Below are positions 1 to 9,063 of a DNA stretch of 64,000 bases, piece by piece; within the stretch, counting starts at the first letter, position 1; each line of letters opens with the position of its first letter. The notes under the pieces were generated by a model. That model made no database searches. It was given only the letters and a program-made list of their open reading frames with translations, and had not been told where the DNA came from. This stretch comes from Candidatus Sulfurimonas baltica. GTDB lineage: Bacteria; Campylobacterota; Campylobacteria; Campylobacterales; Sulfurimonadaceae. The DNA lies in assembly GCF_015265455.1 (NCBI RefSeq), contig NZ_CP054492.1, forward strand, positions 2,108,001 to 2,172,000, written 5' to 3'. Made by a program: the position numbers and the translations under genes.

Positions 1-679
1 CTGTCGCTAATATTGCTGCCTTAGCTGTTGATTCAACTGGTATAAGCTCTACATTTGATAGCCCATGCTCTTGAAGGAACTCTCTACACTGTCCAAAACC
101 CTTATCTTTAGAGTATATTTTTTTGATACTTTCAAGATTTCTAGCTTTGGTTGCAAAAGACATATGGATTGGCATGTATAATTCAGCAACAATTTTTACG
201 GAACTTTTTGCAAGCAAGTCCAATGTTTCACCTACAATTCCATCTCTTGAGTTTTCAATTGGCACAACACCAAACTTTGCTCTCTTTGCTTCTAATGTCT
301 TAAATACTGAATATATAGAGCCCAAAGATAGATAGTCACTCATAGCTCCGAAACGGCTCTCAGCAGCTTGATGAGTAAAGCTTCCTTCTGGTCCCAAATA
401 GGCAATTCTCTCTGGAAGTTCTAAGTTTCTAGAAACTGCAAAAACTTCTAAAAATATTGCTTCAATCGCATTCCTGTTTAAAAGCCCTCCACTTCTTAAA
501 CTATTTTCAGACAACCTTTGTATGATTGCTTTTTCTCTCTCAGGTCTGTATATTGCTCCGCCAGTGTTACTTTTTATCTCGCCAACACGCTCAACAACTT
601 TCATTCTTTTGTTGAGAAGTTCTAATATTTCATCATCAATAGAATCTATAATAACCCGACAATCATCTAAAGTTTTCAT
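1..679 (-). CDS. pheA: Bifunctional chorismate mutase/prephenate dehydratase, 3' end cut by window edge
   Basis: Catalyses chorismate to prephenate and prephenate to phenylpyruvate in phenylalanine synthesis. About 226 codons are visible from the ATG at 679; the reading frame runs open off the left edge. The N-terminal part is an AroQ-type chorismate mutase helix bundle (starts MKTLDDCRVIIDSIDDEI, with ELLNKRM). The dehydratase domain follows from about residue 90, with the hallmark AYLGPEGSFTHQAA and then GVVPIENSRDGIV. The missing C-terminal part should hold the rest of the dehydratase and an ACT domain. The ATG overlaps the stop of the upstream HAD gene (ATGA), implying translational coupling in a lysA-HAD-pheA operon, an order I also recall from Campylobacter jejuni. 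Confidence 0.93.
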   Translation of the reverse strand, partial: MKTLDDCRVIIDSIDDEILELLNKRMKVVERVGEIKSNTGGAIYRPEREKAIIQRLSENSLRSGGLLNRNAIEAIFLEVFAVSRNLELPERIAYLGPEGSFTHQAAESRFGAMSDYLSLGSIYSVFKTLEAKRAKFGVVPIENSRDGIVGETLDLLAKSSVKIVAELYMPIHMSFATKARNLESIKKIYSKDKGFGQCREFLQEHGLSNVELIPVESTAKAAILAT

Positions 680-1467
680 ATTATCTCCATATTCTTGTAT
701 TCCAAAATTTCTTGCATATCACCATATATAGAGTCTGGTCTTAGAGATGGCTCTAAAAATGGAACTATCTCATCTGCTGATTTATATTTTCCGCTTGTTA
801 CAAATACAGTTTTCATCCCCATCTCCTTGGCTCCGCCGAGATCTCCCTTAACATCATCACTAATTATAGTTATTTCGCTAAACTCAGCATTTCTAGCCTG
901 ATTACGCAGCATTTTTAAAGCCTCTTTGTAAAAAATTTCACTAGGTTTTCCCACAACTTCATAATTTGCAGATGTAGCAAACTCAAGCATCTTTAAAATT
1001 GCTCCAACACCTGGGTATCTTTTGTTGTTTTTAGCATATATTGATGTTTCATGCATTCCTACCAAAGAGGCTCCACTCAATAAAAAATCTATCATCTGCG
1101 CATACTCATCAGCTGTAAAATCATCTTTTACTGAGACCAATACCGTTTTTGGATTTTTATAATTGAGTAAATACCCTCTTTTGACCAACGTCTCTAAAAA
1201 TTCATTTGTGCCATAAGCAGCAACAGCTTCTTTTTTTACACGAGAGTCCAAAAGCATTAAAGGGTCAAGGTACTTAGAAAATTCAAAACTAAAACCTATT
1301 GATTGCAAAAATGAATAAAAATCTAAAGAGTCTTTTTTGGTGTTATTTGTAATTACCATATATGGGATTTTTTTTTCATTTAGCATATCAATAAACTCTA
1401 TACTCCCGCGTATTGGCGATTTATCTGTATCACTAATCAAAGTACCTTGAACATCTATGAAATACAA
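676..1467 (-). CDS. HAD superfamily (NagD-like, IIA) hydrolase, atypical motif I
   Basis: A 263-residue HAD-fold protein. Motif I near the N-terminus reads IDVQGTL, so the nucleophile Asp5 is present but the usual second Asp (general acid/base) is Gln7. Motif II (VITNNT), the motif III Lys (VVGKPSEIFY) and motif IV (IISDDVKGDLGGA) are all recognisable, and the cap placement suggests subfamily IIA. The start is TTG at 1467; no ATG or GTG lies between it and an upstream in-frame stop, and a GGGG-type ribosome-binding sequence precedes it. It sits between lysA and pheA, so a role near amino-acid synthesis is possible, but the substrate is unknown and the Gln substitution leaves phosphatase activity uncertain. 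Confidence 0.8.
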   Translation of the reverse strand: MYFIDVQGTLISDTDKSPIRGSIEFIDMLNEKKIPYMVITNNTKKDSLDFYSFLQSIGFSFEFSKYLDPLMLLDSRVKKEAVAAYGTNEFLETLVKRGYLLNYKNPKTVLVSVKDDFTADEYAQMIDFLLSGASLVGMHETSIYAKNNKRYPGVGAILKMLEFATSANYEVVGKPSEIFYKEALKMLRNQARNAEFSEITIISDDVKGDLGGAKEMGMKTVFVTSGKYKSADEIVPFLEPSLRPDSIYGDMQEILEYKNMEII

Positions 1468-1469
1468 AT

Positions 1470-1550
1470 CTATCCCCTTGTCTCGTATAGCATGAACTCA
1501 ACCATATAATATTCAGTCACTAAAGCTTTGCCTCTGGCAAGATATGTCAT
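1470..1550 (-). CDS. Possible 26-residue small ORF between lysA and the HAD gene
   Basis: ATG at 1550 to TAG at 1470. The ORF fills the 91-bp gap between the lysA stop (1559) and the HAD start (1467), and its TAG touches the HAD initiation region. The peptide begins MTYLARGK and ends LYETRG. An AGG lies about 8 nt upstream of the ATG but is a weak ribosome-binding site. It may be a coupling peptide or chance; there is no homology evidence. Confidence 0.2.
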   Translation of the reverse strand: MTYLARGKALVTEYYMVEFMLYETRG

Positions 1551-1558
1551 TCTGATAC

Positions 1559-2767
1559 CTAAACCAAAAATTCTTTTTCTAAAGCTACTAAATCTTCAAA
1601 ATTTTCACGTTTGCGTATAAGTCTTGCTTTGCCATCTTTTAACGCAATCTCAGCACTTCTTCCTCTTGTGTTGTAGTTACTGCCCATACCAAAGCCATAT
1701 GCACCGGCACTATGAACAACCAATAAATCATTGTGCTCTAAAATTGGCAGTGGGTAGTTTTTTGCAAAAAAGTCACCGCTCTCACAAACTGGACCAACTA
1801 CATCCGCTTTACTTAGCTCTGACTTACTATCTGTTATAGCTTCTATTTTATGATAAGCATTATAAAGGCTTGGACGAAGAAGATCATTCATAGCACCATC
1901 AACTACTACAAATCTTTTTGTCCCATTTTGTTTTTCATACAAGACTTTTGTTAAAAAGTATCCAGCATTTGCTGTTAAAAATCTTCCCGGTTCGCAGATT
2001 ACTGTTAAGTCCAAGCCTTTTAATGTTGAAAGTATCGCTTGGGCATAATCGTATGGAGTTATTGTAGTTTCATTGTCATATTTCACTCCAAGTCCGCCAC
2101 CGATATCAAAAAACTTTAGCTCAATTTTTATGTTTGAGAGAGAGCGAACCAAGTCAGCAACAATCTCGGCAGATTCATAAATTGGCTTAAGTTCTGTAAG
2201 CTGAGAGCCTATATGAAAATGTATTCCAACAGGATCTAAGTTTTGGGAATTTTTTGCACGAATATACATTCTTTTTGCTGCATCAATTTCAACACCAAAC
2301 TTGTTGTCATGCAGTCCAGTTGATATATATGGATGAGTTTGTGGATCAATGTTCGGATTTACTCTTATGCTAATCCTACATGTAGAATTTAACTCTTTTG
2401 CTATAAGTTCTACACGGCCAAGTTCAGCTTCACTCTCAACATTAATATAAAGAATGTCTTTATTTATTGCTTCACGAATCTCATCATCACTCTTTCCCAC
2501 ACCAGAAAAAATAATTTTGTAAGGAGGAATTCCGGCTAAGAACGCACGTCGAACTTCACCGATGGAAACACAATCTGCTCCACTACCCAAATCTGCAAAA
2601 TGTTTTACTACACTAAGGTTTGAATTTGATTTTACTGCATAAGCCATAATTGATTTTCTGCCCTTAAAGGCATCTTTCAACTCCTCATACTGCTTAGTCA
2701 TATAGTCTAAATTATATATATAAAGTGGAGTTTTATACTCGTTTGCTAACTCTTTAAAATTTATCAT
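1559..2767 (-). CDS. lysA: Diaminopimelate decarboxylase
   Basis: Decarboxylates meso-diaminopimelate to L-lysine, the last step of the DAP pathway. The 402 residues match the family length. This is a fold-type III PLP enzyme: the PLP lysine lies in YAVKSNSN (about residue 46), the glycine-rich phosphate site is FFDIGGGLGVKY, and EPGRFL is present. The C-terminal active-site segment has CESGDFFAKN and the tyrosine motif GAYGFGMGSNYN. The start ATG at 2767 gives a standard N-terminus (NFKELANEYKTPLYIYN). It is the first gene of the lysA-HAD-pheA run. Confidence 0.97.
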   Translation of the reverse strand: MINFKELANEYKTPLYIYNLDYMTKQYEELKDAFKGRKSIMAYAVKSNSNLSVVKHFADLGSGADCVSIGEVRRAFLAGIPPYKIIFSGVGKSDDEIREAINKDILYINVESEAELGRVELIAKELNSTCRISIRVNPNIDPQTHPYISTGLHDNKFGVEIDAAKRMYIRAKNSQNLDPVGIHFHIGSQLTELKPIYESAEIVADLVRSLSNIKIELKFFDIGGGLGVKYDNETTITPYDYAQAILSTLKGLDLTVICEPGRFLTANAGYFLTKVLYEKQNGTKRFVVVDGAMNDLLRPSLYNAYHKIEAITDSKSELSKADVVGPVCESGDFFAKNYPLPILEHNDLLVVHSAGAYGFGMGSNYNTRGRSAEIALKDGKARLIRKRENFEDLVALEKEFLV

Positions 2768-2834
2768 AAAAGTCCCAAATAATTTTTAGCAATTTTATCC
2801 AAAAAGTACTTATAATTTTATTTTTTAATTTATT

Positions 2835-3905
2835 CTACGCAGATACGCTGTACCTTTTCCATTGACGCATTGACACTAGAAAAAGAATGACTATTGGGGC
2901 AATTATACCAATTTCACTTGGAATTGTTTTATGGCTAGATAATTCACTTAGTGTAAAAAGAATTGCCCATACCATTAGTGAAGCAATTATTGCAGCAAAA
3001 CTAAATATTGATACATTTAAAAACCTTACACTTATTGGGACAAAGAAAAAAATTATTATAATCAAAAATGGCACGAAAAACGGATAAATAAAAATTTTGT
3101 AAATCACACTTTTAATAATATCTGTATTTATATTTTGAGCCCGCAAGAGAATATATGCATCAAAAGCATCTTTTATTGTAAAGTTTACTTTGCCTTCATA
3201 AACCTGATCTAGCATTTTAGGGCGAAACCCTTTAAGGATTTTCAAATCTTTACTCTCAGTCACCTCAATACCAAGTGAATCAAAGTTAACATTATCAGGT
3301 TTTGTAATAATATCTGCCTTGTCTATGTTCCAAAACTCATCTCGATACATAGCTTTTGAGGCAACTAAAACTTCTTTTAAAGAGTTGTTTTTAAAACTGA
3401 AGACTCTTATATTTTCTGCACTCTCTTGTAGTGGAAGCATCTTCGAGAAATAGATGAATTTATCTTTATATGTGAAGAACAGATCTCTTGTTGGGCTCAA
3501 ATACTGTGCATTTTTACGAATATTATTTGCAAATTCATTTGCTCTCGCGAAATTTGAAATAGCATGAATAGAGATAAATGATACTATTACTAATGTTGAC
3601 ACAACCACAAAAGGTTTTAGGATATCAACTCTGGAATAACCTAGAGAATAAAAAGAGACCAGTGAATTTGAGCGTATTAATAACATTTTTGTAGATATCA
3701 TAGCAAAAATAAGTGAGAGAGGGAGAAGTAAATCTATGGCGTAAAAAGCTTTATAGACTAAATAAATTAGAAGCAAGTTTGCAGATATATCTAACTTATC
3801 CATACTTCCCATATAATCAAATCCAACTAGGAATAGTATAAGTGCCAATAAAATAATTACAAAGTATTTTATATAATGAAAAGATATATATTTAAAAGCT
3901 AACAT
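2835..3905 (-). CDS. LptF/LptG-family lipopolysaccharide export permease
   Basis: A 356-residue inner-membrane protein of the YjgP/YjgQ family (COG0795). It has the family layout: membrane segments near the N-terminus (about residues 12-32, 52-70, 98-118), a periplasmic beta-jellyroll-like central region (about 130-265) and three C-terminal membrane segments. LptF and LptG form the channel of the LptB2FG transporter that lifts LPS from the inner membrane onto the Lpt bridge. I cannot say whether this is the F or the G paralogue. lptD is elsewhere in the window (53895-56057). It lies between pth and lysA, as I remember for C. jejuni. Confidence 0.88.
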   Translation of the reverse strand: MLAFKYISFHYIKYFVIILLALILFLVGFDYMGSMDKLDISANLLLIYLVYKAFYAIDLLLPLSLIFAMISTKMLLIRSNSLVSFYSLGYSRVDILKPFVVVSTLVIVSFISIHAISNFARANEFANNIRKNAQYLSPTRDLFFTYKDKFIYFSKMLPLQESAENIRVFSFKNNSLKEVLVASKAMYRDEFWNIDKADIITKPDNVNFDSLGIEVTESKDLKILKGFRPKMLDQVYEGKVNFTIKDAFDAYILLRAQNINTDIIKSVIYKIFIYPFFVPFLIIIIFFFVPISVRFLNVSIFSFAAIIASLMVWAILFTLSELSSHKTIPSEIGIIAPIVILFLVSMRQWKRYSVSA

Positions 3906-3930
3906 TTGCGTCCGTGTAAGAAGTTTGGCA

Positions 3931-4488
3931 CTATTTTAGCTGAAATTTTTTAATTGTATATATAGAGCTAACATCTTCTAGTGAATTTTGCAATAAATAT
4001 TCAACTGCCTCACATGTAAGAGAGATCCACTCACTAAGATGTGTCTGTTCTTTAGAGTTAAAATTGCTTAAAACATAAGATGAGACTTCCCCTTTATGTT
4101 CTGGTTTTCCTATACCCATTCTAACTCTAATATATTCGCGAGATATCTTCTCATCTGTAGATTTAAGGCCATTATGTCCACCATGTCCACCACCTTTTTT
4201 AAATCTTAGCGTTCCAAATGGTAAATCTAAATCATCATGTATTACAACAACATCTTCAATTTTATAAAATTTTTTAACTGCTGAAATAGAGTTGCCAGAG
4301 AGGTTCATAAATGTTAGTGGTTTTAATAAAAAATGATTTGAAAATTTGAAAAGCTCACCATTAAATAGTGATGAAGAGAGTTTTTGAGCATTTTGTCTTT
4401 TAACTAGCTCATCTATGACCATAAACCCAATATTATGGCGGGTTTGCTCATAGTTCGGGCCAGGATTACCCAGTCCGACTATTAACAT
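3931..4488 (-). CDS. pth: Peptidyl-tRNA hydrolase
   Basis: Releases tRNA from peptidyl-tRNAs that drop off the ribosome. The 185-residue length is normal. Family signatures are present: VGLGNPGPNYEQTRHNIGFMV with the catalytic His in TRHN, PLTFMNLSG, VIHDDLDLPFG and KGGGHGGHNGLKS. It starts 2 bp after the rplY stop, a classic rplY(ctc)-pth pairing, and is clearly cotranscribed with it. Confidence 0.97.
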   Translation of the reverse strand: MLIVGLGNPGPNYEQTRHNIGFMVIDELVKRQNAQKLSSSLFNGELFKFSNHFLLKPLTFMNLSGNSISAVKKFYKIEDVVVIHDDLDLPFGTLRFKKGGGHGGHNGLKSTDEKISREYIRVRMGIGKPEHKGEVSSYVLSNFNSKEQTHLSEWISLTCEAVEYLLQNSLEDVSSIYTIKKFQLK

Positions 4489-4490
4489 AA

Positions 4491-5027
4491 TTACTTAGCT
4501 TTGATTATACTTACTACAGCTACACGATCTGAATCAGTAAATTTAACATTTTCAATTAAAGCTAAATCACGGATAAGTCTAGAATCGCCAAGATCCATAG
4601 GAGTCACATCAATATTAATGCTGTTTGGAACATTTTCAATTGCAGCTTTAACTCTTAAACGAGGCTTTGAAATATTTACAAGACCTTTGTTTTTAAGACC
4701 AAATGCCTCACCTTGTGGTACAACTGGTACGTGGTAGTGAGTTACAACACCTGGTTGTGCAACCATTAAATCTACATGTAAAAGTAAAGATGTTACTGGA
4801 TGTGCCTCATACGATTGTACTACAACGTTCATCTCTTTTCCATCTATACTTACTGGAAATGCTAAAGTCTCTTTTTTGCGAACTGTACGGATATACTCAT
4901 TCATTTTGAATGCAGCATGAATATTTTCAAGCCCTTTTCCGTAAATGTTTGCAACTAGATATCCATCGCGGCGAAGCGCTTTCGTGCCTTTTTTGCCAAT
5001 ACTCTCTCTAATAATGCCTTCTAACAT
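4491..5027 (-). CDS. rplY: 50S ribosomal protein L25/general stress protein Ctc
   Basis: The 178 residues form the long, two-domain TL5/CTC type. An N-terminal 5S-rRNA-binding domain (about residues 1-90, with REsiGKKGTKALRRDGYLVANIYG character) is followed by a C-terminal beta domain (about 95-178, NKGLVNISKPRLRVKA). It binds 5S rRNA in the central protuberance. The ATG at 5027 follows an AAGGA site, and a TATAAT -10 box lies just upstream. Confidence 0.96.
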   Translation of the reverse strand: MLEGIIRESIGKKGTKALRRDGYLVANIYGKGLENIHAAFKMNEYIRTVRKKETLAFPVSIDGKEMNVVVQSYEAHPVTSLLLHVDLMVAQPGVVTHYHVPVVPQGEAFGLKNKGLVNISKPRLRVKAAIENVPNSINIDVTPMDLGDSRLIRDLALIENVKFTDSDRVAVVSIIKAK

Positions 5028-5054
5028 ATTGAATCCTTAATAAAAATATTTGGA

Positions 5055-5060
5055 ATTATA
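5055..5060 (-). promoter_or_regulatory. Putative sigma70 -10 box for rplY-pth
   Basis: TATAAT on the minus strand (context GAGGTATAATTCC), about 28 nt upstream of the rplY ATG at 5027. There is no clear -35 box, as is usual for epsilonproteobacterial vegetative promoters. Confidence 0.5.
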
Positions 5061-5087
5061 CCTCTTTAAACTTTATATTCTGTTAAA

Positions 5088-6278
5088 TTATTTTAAATCA
5101 AATACATCTTCGTTGTAAGCTCTTCCATCGTCTTTGTCGCCAGGCTTATTTCCACTAGCTTTTCCGCTATTTAGTCCACTCATTCTAAGTTCTAAATCAG
5201 ACGCGCTTGTTGCATAATCTTTTGCTTTTTCTTTTGTGATTAAACCTGCATTGTATATATCTAAAATATGCTGATCAAAACTTTGTGACCCATAATGTTC
5301 ACGTCCTTTTTCTATAGCGTCTTTTATCTCATAATCACGGTTTTCAGTTATGAGCTTTTCTATCATCGGTGTTTTAACTAAAATTTCCATGGCAGCAACT
5401 CGCTTATTGTCTATGGTTGGAATAAGCCTTTGCGATACGATACCTTTTAAAACTCCGGCCAAAGAGAGTCTGACACGATTTTGCTCATCAGTTGGAAACA
5501 TCGCTATGATACGATTAATAGTCTCTTTTGCATCTATCGTGTGTAGTGTTGAAAACACTAAGTGACCTGTGTCTGCAGCATGCAGGGCAAGCTCTACCGT
5601 CTCACGGTCACGCATCTCCCCAACAAGGATAATATCAGGATCTTCACGAAGTGCAGCTCTTAGTGCTCTATCAAAAGAGAGAGTATCTTGACCTATAGAG
5701 CGCTGATTAATTATACAACCCCTATCTTTATGAACAAACTCAATAGGATCTTCAATTGTTATAATATGCTGCTGCTCTTTTGTGTTAATCTCATTTATCA
5801 TAGCTGCGAGAGTTGTTGATTTTCCACTACCTGTTGCTCCGGTAACAAGAACCATCCCCCTTCCCTCATCGGTAAGAGTTCTTACAATTTCTGGATAACC
5901 CATCTCATCAAAGTTAGGTACCTTCATTGGGATTACACGGAAGACTGCTGATGGTCCATCCATCTGAAAGAAAATATTTACACGAAAACGATTATGCTCA
6001 TCAAATTGGTATACTAAGTCCACCTCTTTGTTTTCAACAAATTCTGCATATCTGCCTCTTAAAATCTCTTTAGCCAGTGTCATCGCTTCATCGTATGTAA
6101 ATACACTTCCGGAAAACTGTACAATTTTTCCATTAATTCTTGCACGTATTACCCCGTTAGCCTTTACATGTAAGTCACTTCCACCATTATCAATAAGCTT
6201 TTTAAGGTATGCTCTTATCTTTTTTAGCTGCTCAAATGTTAATTGACTTATATCTACTTCATTTTTATTATCACTCAT
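5088..6278 (-). CDS. pilT: Type IV pilus retraction ATPase PilT
   Basis: Hexameric cytoplasmic ATPase of the PilT/VirB11 family, 396 residues. An N-terminal PAS-like domain (about 20-110) precedes the RecA-like core. Walker A is GATGSGKSTTL, the Asp box IITIEDPIEF, Walker B DIILVGEMRD, and the His box DTGHLVFSTLHT. AIRNLIRE-like C-terminal residues are not conserved and the tail (SGLNSGKASGNKPGDKDDGR) is longer and charged. It powers pilus depolymerisation for twitching or DNA uptake. No other pilus genes are in the window. The start overlaps the tal stop by 4 bp, so the two are coupled. Confidence 0.93.
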   Translation of the reverse strand: MSDNKNEVDISQLTFEQLKKIRAYLKKLIDNGGSDLHVKANGVIRARINGKIVQFSGSVFTYDEAMTLAKEILRGRYAEFVENKEVDLVYQFDEHNRFRVNIFFQMDGPSAVFRVIPMKVPNFDEMGYPEIVRTLTDEGRGMVLVTGATGSGKSTTLAAMINEINTKEQQHIITIEDPIEFVHKDRGCIINQRSIGQDTLSFDRALRAALREDPDIILVGEMRDRETVELALHAADTGHLVFSTLHTIDAKETINRIIAMFPTDEQNRVRLSLAGVLKGIVSQRLIPTIDNKRVAAMEILVKTPMIEKLITENRDYEIKDAIEKGREHYGSQSFDQHILDIYNAGLITKEKAKDYATSASDLELRMSGLNSGKASGNKPGDKDDGRAYNEDVFDLK

Positions 6279-7255
6279 AATGACTCCAATATCTCTTTAA
6301 AAGCATCTTTAAATTGTTCTAATCCATCAACTATCTGCTTATCCAAAACTTCACTAAAGTTAATCCCTAAACTCTCTATCTTTTTGAAATGCTCCTCCAT
6401 AGTCAAAGGTGATATAGGCAGAGCAGCTTTGGCTGTGCCGTTTTTCGCAAATGCTTTTATGGTATCGATGGGTGCGGTATTAACACTGTTGTATGCTAAA
6501 AGCTTTTCTATATAATAGTGTGCAGGAAGTGAATCATCCTTTACACCTGTGCTTGCAAAGAGGGTTCTACAACCATTGACATTCATGCTCTGAATTTTCG
6601 CATAAATATCTGCACTGTTATATATTCCGCTAAGTGCAACTTCTACTCCATGTTTTGCAAGCTCTTCATCCAACGCTCTATCAACACGACTTACAAAGAC
6701 ACTTATAACAGTGTCTACTTTATCCCCGTACTTTGCAACTCCCGCCTCAAAAGCTTTCGCGCAAGAGAGAGCCTGTTCTTTTTTAAATATAAGAGTCGCG
6801 TTTACTGGAATTCCACAAGAGGTAAGCTCTTGCATTGCTATGTAGCCGGCATCTGTTGCAGGTACTTTAATCATCACATTTTTTCGCCCTATATCTGCAA
6901 AAAGCCTTTTTCCTTCCTCTATCGTTGCAGATGCATCGTCACATAAAAATGGGTCGACCTCTATGCTTACATAGCCGTCATTTCCAGCATCATAAAGAGG
7001 TTTAAGTATATCTGCCGCTTTTTGTATATCGTATATTGCCACTGCTTCATACTTTTGCTTTGGAGTTAAAGAGCTTAAAGTTGACAACTACTCTTTATAT
7101 GCAGGTGAATTTAAAATGGCATTTTTAAATATTGCTGGATTAGAGGTTGCGCCATTTACAGTTGCGCTATTTATTAAATCTTTAAATTCATTATCTAGAT
7201 AGTCTCTCTCTATAAAATCAGCCCAGAGCGAAAACTTTAAATCTTTTATATACAT
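6275..7255 (-). pseudogene. tal: Transaldolase gene interrupted by an in-frame amber (TAG) codon
   Basis: Transaldolase transfers dihydroxyacetone units in the non-oxidative pentose phosphate pathway. From the ATG at 7255 (AGGA ribosome site just upstream) the frame gives 55 residues: SLWADFIE with the catalytic Asp equivalent, NGATSNPAIF, and NSPAYKE. A TAG follows at 7088-7090, and then the same frame continues uninterrupted for 270 residues with the Schiff-base lysine region VMIKVPATDAG, GIPVNATLIF, SVFVSRVDR and FASTGVK. Start to final stop would be 326 residues, the normal family length. The downstream part can only begin at the TTG directly after the TAG and would lack the catalytic Asp and the NxATSNP loop. 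Whether this is a true pseudogene, a read-through codon or a sequencing error cannot be decided here. Confidence 0.9.
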
Positions 7256-7259
7256 AATC

Positions 7260-7643
7260 TCAAATCCTAAATAATTTTTTATCTATTATATCCCAAACAT
7301 TCTCAAAAAATTTTAAATTGGTAAAAAGTATCAAGTGAACTACAATTAAATAATACATAACTTCACTACTTATAAAAGGTACTTTATCTACAATATCAAG
7401 TAAAAGATAAAAATCAAATAAATGCTCCTCGTATAAATCTTGATTGATTAGCATTATAATTGCTAATGAGGATAGTAAAAAAAATGTAGATGAGTAGTCG
7501 CTAAATCTAAAATGTAGCAGGTACATTACAATAAACAGATTTACAAAGTAAAGCAGATAAAAGCTTAATGAAAAAACACATATCAACTCTACATGTAGAG
7601 TCAATGCGAAGATAAAAAATATGAGATTTTTTAACAGTTTCAT
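7260..7643 (-). CDS. Predicted integral membrane protein of unknown function
   Basis: 127 residues, very hydrophobic and rich in Leu, Phe, Ile and Tyr. Four or so membrane segments are likely (about residues 5-22, 24-44, 52-66, 95-112) joined by short loops. I recognise no family. It starts 2 bp after the stop of the neighbouring histidine kinase, and its own stop (7260) is 4 bp before the tal ATG, so it belongs to an HK-this-tal-pilT transcription unit. A perfect 16-bp palindrome centred on TACATGTA (7586-7601) lies inside it. Confidence 0.7.
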   Translation of the reverse strand: MKLLKNLIFFIFALTLHVELICVFSLSFYLLYFVNLFIVMYLLHFRFSDYSSTFFLLSSLAIIMLINQDLYEEHLFDFYLLLDIVDKVPFISSEVMYYLIVVHLILFTNLKFFENVWDIIDKKLFRI

Positions 7644-7644
7644 A

Positions 7645-9045
7645 CTAAGATATATTTTTTGGAACCTTTATGGTAAACATAGTGCCTTTTTCAGAAGTTT
7701 GCACATCTATGCTGCCGTTAAACTGCTTTTGCACAATCATCTGACTCATATATAGACCGAGGCCTGTCCCATTCTTCCCTTTGGTACTAAAGTATGGCTC
7801 AAAAAGTTTTGGTACATTTTCGCTTTTAATACCGCCTGCGTTATCTGAAATATCAAGTAAAATAAAATCGTCTTTACTTTTAACACTAATATTTATATAC
7901 TTATTCTCATTTTTAGATTCATCCATAGCATCTATAGCATTGTTTAAAATATTGAGCACAACCTGAATAAACTCATTTATATATGTTTTTATATGGATGT
8001 CGGCTTTTTTATCTATAGTTATATTAATACCTTTGCCTTTAACTCTAGGCATAGCAAAATTAACTGCTTTTTGAAGCAATTCATGCACCTCAACATCAAC
8101 CAACTCTTTATCGTTATTAAAATATGTTAAAAAATCATCTATTGTTTCAGAAAGATATACTATCGTATCACTTATATTACTTAAGGCTCCGTCAGTATCT
8201 TCACTGCTAACCTCTTTTCCCAATAGTTTGTCAAGCTGTAAATTTGCTATTTGAAGAGTGATTGTAGAGAGTGGCTGTCTCCACTGATGAGCTATCATAC
8301 TTATCATCTCACCCATGACCGCCTGCTTGGACTGTGTCTCTAGAATTTTATCTTTTTTTGTTAACTCTTCTAGTTTGTTTGCTACTTTTTTCTCTAAGAG
8401 TTCATTGAGCTCTGTTAGTGCAGAAGTTTTTTCTTTGACCTGCTTCTCAAGCTTAGAGTTAAAATCCAAAAGCATCTTCTGTTGTTCTAAAATAAGTTTT
8501 TGCGACTCATCCATTTTAAGTTGATAAAAATAAATCATTACACTTTCAATGACTAAAACAAAAGCGATATATGAAACCTGATACATACTGTAGTGCACTT
8601 CTATCATTGTCTGCAAGGGTGCTATAAGAATTAGGAAAAGCATTACAAACAACCAACAAAATATTTTTTTTGATGTTTGAAAATAGAGCAAAACAGCCGG
8701 AAATACTATAACCCATATATGTTTTAAGTCTACAGGGTCCCCATAGTAAATAAGGTATAAAAATAAAAATAAAAATTGAGTAGTCATAATAACAGCAACA
8801 TATTTAAGAATAAAACGATATTTTCTCAATAAAAACATTAGTACAAAAACAATAAAAAGCATTCCTATCTCAACAGGGATAAAACCTTCAATCCCTCTTA
8901 TAACATTTCCAGTGATTCCGTAAATAAGTATAATAGCAGAGATAACAAGACCTATATTTATAATCTGATATCTATATTTCAAGTCTAGTTCAAATTCACT
9001 AAATTCATGTCCACTAGTGAAAAAATTTTTAATATTGTATTTCAT
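7645..9045 (-). CDS. Membrane-bound sensor histidine kinase
   Basis: 466 residues. The N-terminal half (about 30-185) carries six or so membrane helices with short loops, a multi-spanning sensor of unknown ligand. A long coiled coil follows (about 187-240, rich in Leu, Lys and Glu). The H-box is SMIAHQWRQPLSTI (His about 253); HQWRQPL is common in campylobacterotal kinases. The HATPase_c domain has an N-box (NNAIDAM), G1 (DNAGGI), an F-box (LFEPYFSTK) and G2 (GTGLGLYMSQMIV). There is no receiver domain, and no partner regulator is adjacent, so the output is unknown. Confidence 0.92.
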   Translation of the reverse strand: MKYNIKNFFTSGHEFSEFELDLKYRYQIINIGLVISAIILIYGITGNVIRGIEGFIPVEIGMLFIVFVLMFLLRKYRFILKYVAVIMTTQFLFLFLYLIYYGDPVDLKHIWVIVFPAVLLYFQTSKKIFCWLFVMLFLILIAPLQTMIEVHYSMYQVSYIAFVLVIESVMIYFYQLKMDESQKLILEQQKMLLDFNSKLEKQVKEKTSALTELNELLEKKVANKLEELTKKDKILETQSKQAVMGEMISMIAHQWRQPLSTITLQIANLQLDKLLGKEVSSEDTDGALSNISDTIVYLSETIDDFLTYFNNDKELVDVEVHELLQKAVNFAMPRVKGKGINITIDKKADIHIKTYINEFIQVVLNILNNAIDAMDESKNENKYINISVKSKDDFILLDISDNAGGIKSENVPKLFEPYFSTKGKNGTGLGLYMSQMIVQKQFNGSIDVQTSEKGTMFTIKVPKNIS

Positions 9046-9063
9046 ATCTTCCTCGTTAACAAT

